From Paenibacillus sp. FSL R5-0517 (lineage in GTDB: Bacteria; Bacillota; Bacilli; Paenibacillales; Paenibacillaceae), in contig NZ_CP150235.1 of the NCBI RefSeq assembly GCF_037974355.1, positions 2,232,001-2,296,000 of the forward strand: DNA of 64,000 nt, read 5' to 3'. The notes beneath the pieces are model-generated. The model saw only the letters and a program-made list of their open reading frames with translations, was not told the origin of the DNA and did not search any database. Numbering within the stretch: position 1 is the first letter of the stretch; the number at the start of each line of letters is the position of its first letter. The position numbers and the translations under genes were made by a program. Shown in pieces: positions 61,373-64,000 of the stretch.

Positions 61373-61452
61373 TGTTATTTTTTTGATTTGGATTGTTAAT
61401 CATAATTAGGAAAAATATGATATAATCAGGTGGTTGATTAGGGGGTGTTTGT

Positions 61453-62151
61453 GTGTCGAGGACCAGACTTGTGTTCTCTGGGGCTTTATTGCTATTTGCG
61501 ATCATCTTTACATTTAACCATCATCTTGGTTTTTCTGTTGGAGATACAATACTGTCAGCAATAGGTATATCACCGTATACTACATCTTATTTAAGTGGTG
61601 TACATATCACACTTTTCCTCGGATTGGGGATCTTCGCCTGTGGTTTTTATCTTACTCGCAAAGAGATTGGTCGGTCGTTTCCGGGACTTGCGAAAGGGTT
61701 GTGGATAGTTGTTCTCGCTCTTGTTCTCAGTTACTCGTATATGACGGATAAATTCATGTATATAGCCAAGTGGGAGGCTAAAGGCATAGATTCGGTATCC
61801 TATCTACAGAATGCAAGCTCATGTACCTTTAACGTACTGAAAACGGGTGAGACCCGAGCAACCTGTGACCTGACACTCAAAAATTACGGTAGAGATCCCG
61901 TATCCGCTGTGTTATTGCCTGATCTCGCACGCAGTTATAAGTTTAAGGATGATCCACTATTGGAAGCCTTGCGTTCTGTCCAATTAAGGCCAGTACATAT
62001 TGAGATTGAACCCCATGGAACGTTTACAGGGGAATTGGAGTTTTATGGGAAAGCGGAATCCCCACTGTACGTCAGCGGGAAACTCATGGATATTGTGCTC
62101 GATGTAGGCGTGGATGGAGCGAATACGGTGTTTGATTACGATATGCCATAG
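61453..62151 (+). CDS. Unknown membrane protein (232 aa)
   Basis: Not recognised. Three predicted helices (about residues 7-25, 50-68 and 83-98) are followed by a ~130-residue extracytoplasmic domain of beta character (CTFNVLKTGETRATCDLTLKNYGRDPVSAVLLPDL ... GTFTGELEFYGKAESP). The two Cys 15 residues apart could form a disulfide. The pattern recalls an immunoglobulin-like sandwich. The GTG start at 61453 follows AGGGGGTG. Terminators lie on both sides, so it is an autonomous unit. Confidence 0.7.
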   Translation: MSRTRLVFSGALLLFAIIFTFNHHLGFSVGDTILSAIGISPYTTSYLSGVHITLFLGLGIFACGFYLTRKEIGRSFPGLAKGLWIVVLALVLSYSYMTDKFMYIAKWEAKGIDSVSYLQNASSCTFNVLKTGETRATCDLTLKNYGRDPVSAVLLPDLARSYKFKDDPLLEALRSVQLRPVHIEIEPHGTFTGELEFYGKAESPLYVSGKLMDIVLDVGVDGANTVFDYDMP

Positions 62152-62248
62152 TTGATATTTTTATAGAAAATAAGAATAATTACATAAACAGATGTGGAAT
62201 AAGATCAATCTAGATAGAACGTTCGAAGAGATATACTAAAATCAGATT

Positions 62249-62277
62249 AAGAGCTGGCTCATGGCTGGCTCTTTTTG
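62249..62277 (+). terminator. Terminator after the 232-aa membrane protein
   Basis: AAGAGC ... GCTCTT with internal GGCTC repeats, followed by a T run. Confidence 0.6.
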
Positions 62278-62333
62278 TGCGTGGAAGTTGCAATTAGTGC
62301 TGAAATATTGGTTTTATCTCCTTCCCCCTTCAA

Positions 62334-62348
62334 TTGGTAACGCTTACG
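62334..62348 (+). promoter_or_regulatory. cre/LacI-like operator before the third sensor kinase
   Basis: TTGGTAACGCTTACG contains the dyad GTAA-cgc-TTAC and differs from the CcpA consensus at two positions. It resembles the site at 35132-35145. Confidence 0.35.
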
Positions 62349-62449
62349 CTAGATAATGAATTGGTTTGTCTCAAAAAAATAGTTTGTCTTTACCGCTTAC
62401 ATCATTACAATTAATGTCACGACAAATTAAGACAAGGTGAGATGAAAAG

Positions 62450-64000
62450 ATGTCATATCGGACAAACCTGTTTTCCAAAATGGTCATTCTTATTCTGATT
62501 ATGCTGATTCCTGTAGTGCTTCTGTACTGGTACTCCAATCACAAAACCACAGCTGTTCTCAGAGATGAGCTGAATCGATCGAATAGTAACCAGCTTGAAT
62601 TTTTCCAAAATCAAGTGAACACGCACATCGAGCTGTTATCCTCCTGGCCGAATCTGCTCATACATGATCCTGACATTGCCAGCTTCCGGCGAATCTACGC
62701 GGATAGTAACTACTTTGACCTAGATGCGATCAATCTGGTCAAACGTATTCAGAATAAGCTAAGTATTCAGGAAAGCTCATCCAATTGGGCGACAAAGTTA
62801 TATCTGTACTCTCCTTCGCTGGGCAGGGTGGTTTCGGAAAGGGATGCACGTTCTTACGATAAACAAGCGCTGAGGGAGAATATTAGTTCCGGTTGGGATG
62901 TACGCAAAATTCAGGATGGGGAAGACGATCGGTTTATGTTTAGCTGGATTACCGTATCTCCATACGGCATTAAAGACCCGGCTAATAATGCGGAAACGAT
63001 TATTAAACTGGAGTTTGATAGTGACAACATTCGGGATATGCTCGATAAATTCAAGGACGATGGCAGGCATGACCCCTTCTATTTCCGTGAAGAATCGGGA
63101 GTTATCTATAATCGGACTTCGGATCGTTCGTTAACGAACCAATTGATGAAAGAACTGTCCATCCATGAACTTCAGGATGTGGATAATCGGACTGTGGTGA
63201 TAGATGGCGAGCCCTACATGGTTAACACCGTGAAATCAAGCACGACAGGCTGGTATCTGGTGGACTATATGCCTTTATCCGATATTCTGAAGCCGATTCA
63301 TCAATCGAATATGCTCTTCTATTCTTCGATGATTTGTTTGTTGTTGATGAGTTTTGGCGTGGCCTACTTGTTATATGTCCAGGTGCAGGTACCAGTGAAA
63401 CAACTTATTCGCGGTTTCCAGCGGTTGAAGCAGGAAGATTATTCGGTGAGGATTAAGCCGAAGGGTCGCAATGAATTCAGTTTTCTGTCTGAACGGTTCA
63501 ACTTGATGGTGGAGCAGATCCAGCAGTTATTTGAACACGTTTACCTGGAACAGATTCATGTGCGTGAAGCCCGCTTGAAGCAGCTGCAATCGCAGATTAA
63601 CCCGCACTTCTTCTATAATTGTTTCTCCTTCATTACGAGTATGGCGAAGCTGAAGCGTATGGATGCGGTTGTCGCGATGTCGCATAACCTCTCCCGATAT
63701 TATCGTTATACGACAAGGCAGGAGCGGGATGTAGTGCCGTTGACAGAGGAAATTGAATTTGTCAGCTGTTATCTGGAGATCCAACGAATGCGTATGGACC
63801 GAATTCATTACAAGCTTGATCTGTCTGATGAGATGTTAAGAGAGGAAGTACCGCCCCTGATTGTACAACCACTGGTGGAGAATGCGGTAATCCACGGTAT
63901 CGAAGCGGATGCGGAAGCCGGAGAAATAAGGGTTTCTGGGGAAAAACAGGGCGGTGTCATGGTTCTTGTCGTAGAAGATGACGGGCAAGGCATGACTCAG
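62450..64000 (+). CDS. YesM-type sensor histidine kinase (partial, runs off the right end)
   Basis: 517 codons are visible. Lys-poor start MSYRTNLFSKM, TM1 (VILILIMLIPVVLLYWY), an extracellular sensor of about 255 residues, TM2 (MLFYSSMICLLLMSFGVAYLLYV), HAMP, then the His_kinase domain with LQSQINPHFFYNCFSFITSM and the HATPase start LIVQPLVENAVIHGIEADAEAG and EDDGQGMTQ. The last part of the ATPase domain lies beyond the window. The ATG at 62450 has AAGGTGAG about 10 nt upstream. A YesN-type regulator and perhaps a sugar importer are expected next, by analogy with the two other kinases here. Confidence 0.9.
   Translation, partial: MSYRTNLFSKMVILILIMLIPVVLLYWYSNHKTTAVLRDELNRSNSNQLEFFQNQVNTHIELLSSWPNLLIHDPDIASFRRIYADSNYFDLDAINLVKRIQNKLSIQESSSNWATKLYLYSPSLGRVVSERDARSYDKQALRENISSGWDVRKIQDGEDDRFMFSWITVSPYGIKDPANNAETIIKLEFDSDNIRDMLDKFKDDGRHDPFYFREESGVIYNRTSDRSLTNQLMKELSIHELQDVDNRTVVIDGEPYMVNTVKSSTTGWYLVDYMPLSDILKPIHQSNMLFYSSMICLLLMSFGVAYLLYVQVQVPVKQLIRGFQRLKQEDYSVRIKPKGRNEFSFLSERFNLMVEQIQQLFEHVYLEQIHVREARLKQLQSQINPHFFYNCFSFITSMAKLKRMDAVVAMSHNLSRYYRYTTRQERDVVPLTEEIEFVSCYLEIQRMRMDRIHYKLDLSDEMLREEVPPLIVQPLVENAVIHGIEADAEAGEIRVSGEKQGGVMVLVVEDDGQGMTQ

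Overview
The window looks like a chromosomal segment of a Paenibacillus-type Firmicute (order Bacillales). The gene stock is Bacillus-like (yqhG/yqhH, yqzE, ywbE, iolS, a YjbM-type alarmone synthetase, a YkvI-type permease). It is combined with traits typical of Paenibacillus: YesM/YesN-type two-component pairs beside sugar ABC permeases, secreted plant-polysaccharide enzymes (PL10 pectate lyase, GH30_8 glucuronoxylanase) and a class II B12-dependent ribonucleotide reductase. Most genes have strong GGAGG-type ribosome sites. TTG and GTG starts are common, and many starts given here are internal to the longest open frame because the ribosome site sits there. No phage, integrase, transposase, rRNA or CRISPR was seen.

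Layout. 1-17.4 kb is mostly housekeeping: the end of dinB, ferredoxin, an L,D-transpeptidase, pyrD, sasB with a DUF309 gene, a membrane thioredoxin, rRNA methyltransferase and pseudouridine synthase in tandem, a HAD phosphatase, an unknown three-repeat acidic protein, GNAT, a glycosyltransferase, a YkvI permease, xpt and small conserved genes. Between the pseudouridine synthase and the HAD gene lies a 77-bp tandem repeat array rich in GCGAAGC mini-hairpins. 17-21 kb holds secreted enzymes (NlpC/P60, PL10, GH30+CBM) and a tRNA-Leu(CAG). 21-27.6 kb holds cell-wall/sporulation-type genes and the yqhH-yqhG helicase operon. 28-35 kb holds nrdJ behind two NrdR-like boxes, a chromosomal cat gene behind a clear translational attenuator, a flavin reductase-like gene and an OatA-type acyltransferase.

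35-44.5 kb is one sugar-uptake operon: lipoprotein, two permeases, YesM-type kinase, YesN-type regulator and GH2 beta-mannosidase. It lacks its own ATPase, so a shared MsmX/MsmK-type ATPase is implied. 44.6-53.8 kb is mixed: FAD monooxygenase with divergent MarR, a CPA1 antiporter, an IolS-like reductase, a polysaccharide deacetylase, ywbE, DUF4269 and a large permease. 54-61.3 kb holds a second kinase/regulator pair followed by an lplB-lplC-lplA type importer. A third sensor kinase runs off the right end.

The most unusual signals are non-coding: (1) the cat leader, with a nine-codon ORF MVKSVKYTS ending inside an 11-bp stem that hides the cat ribosome site; (2) a structured dispersed element present in two inverted copies (27.7 and 52.1 kb); (3) the 77-bp hairpin array; (4) a roughly 20-bp motif abutting the -35 box of both the NlpC/P60 and GH30 genes; (5) paired NrdR-like boxes before nrdJ.
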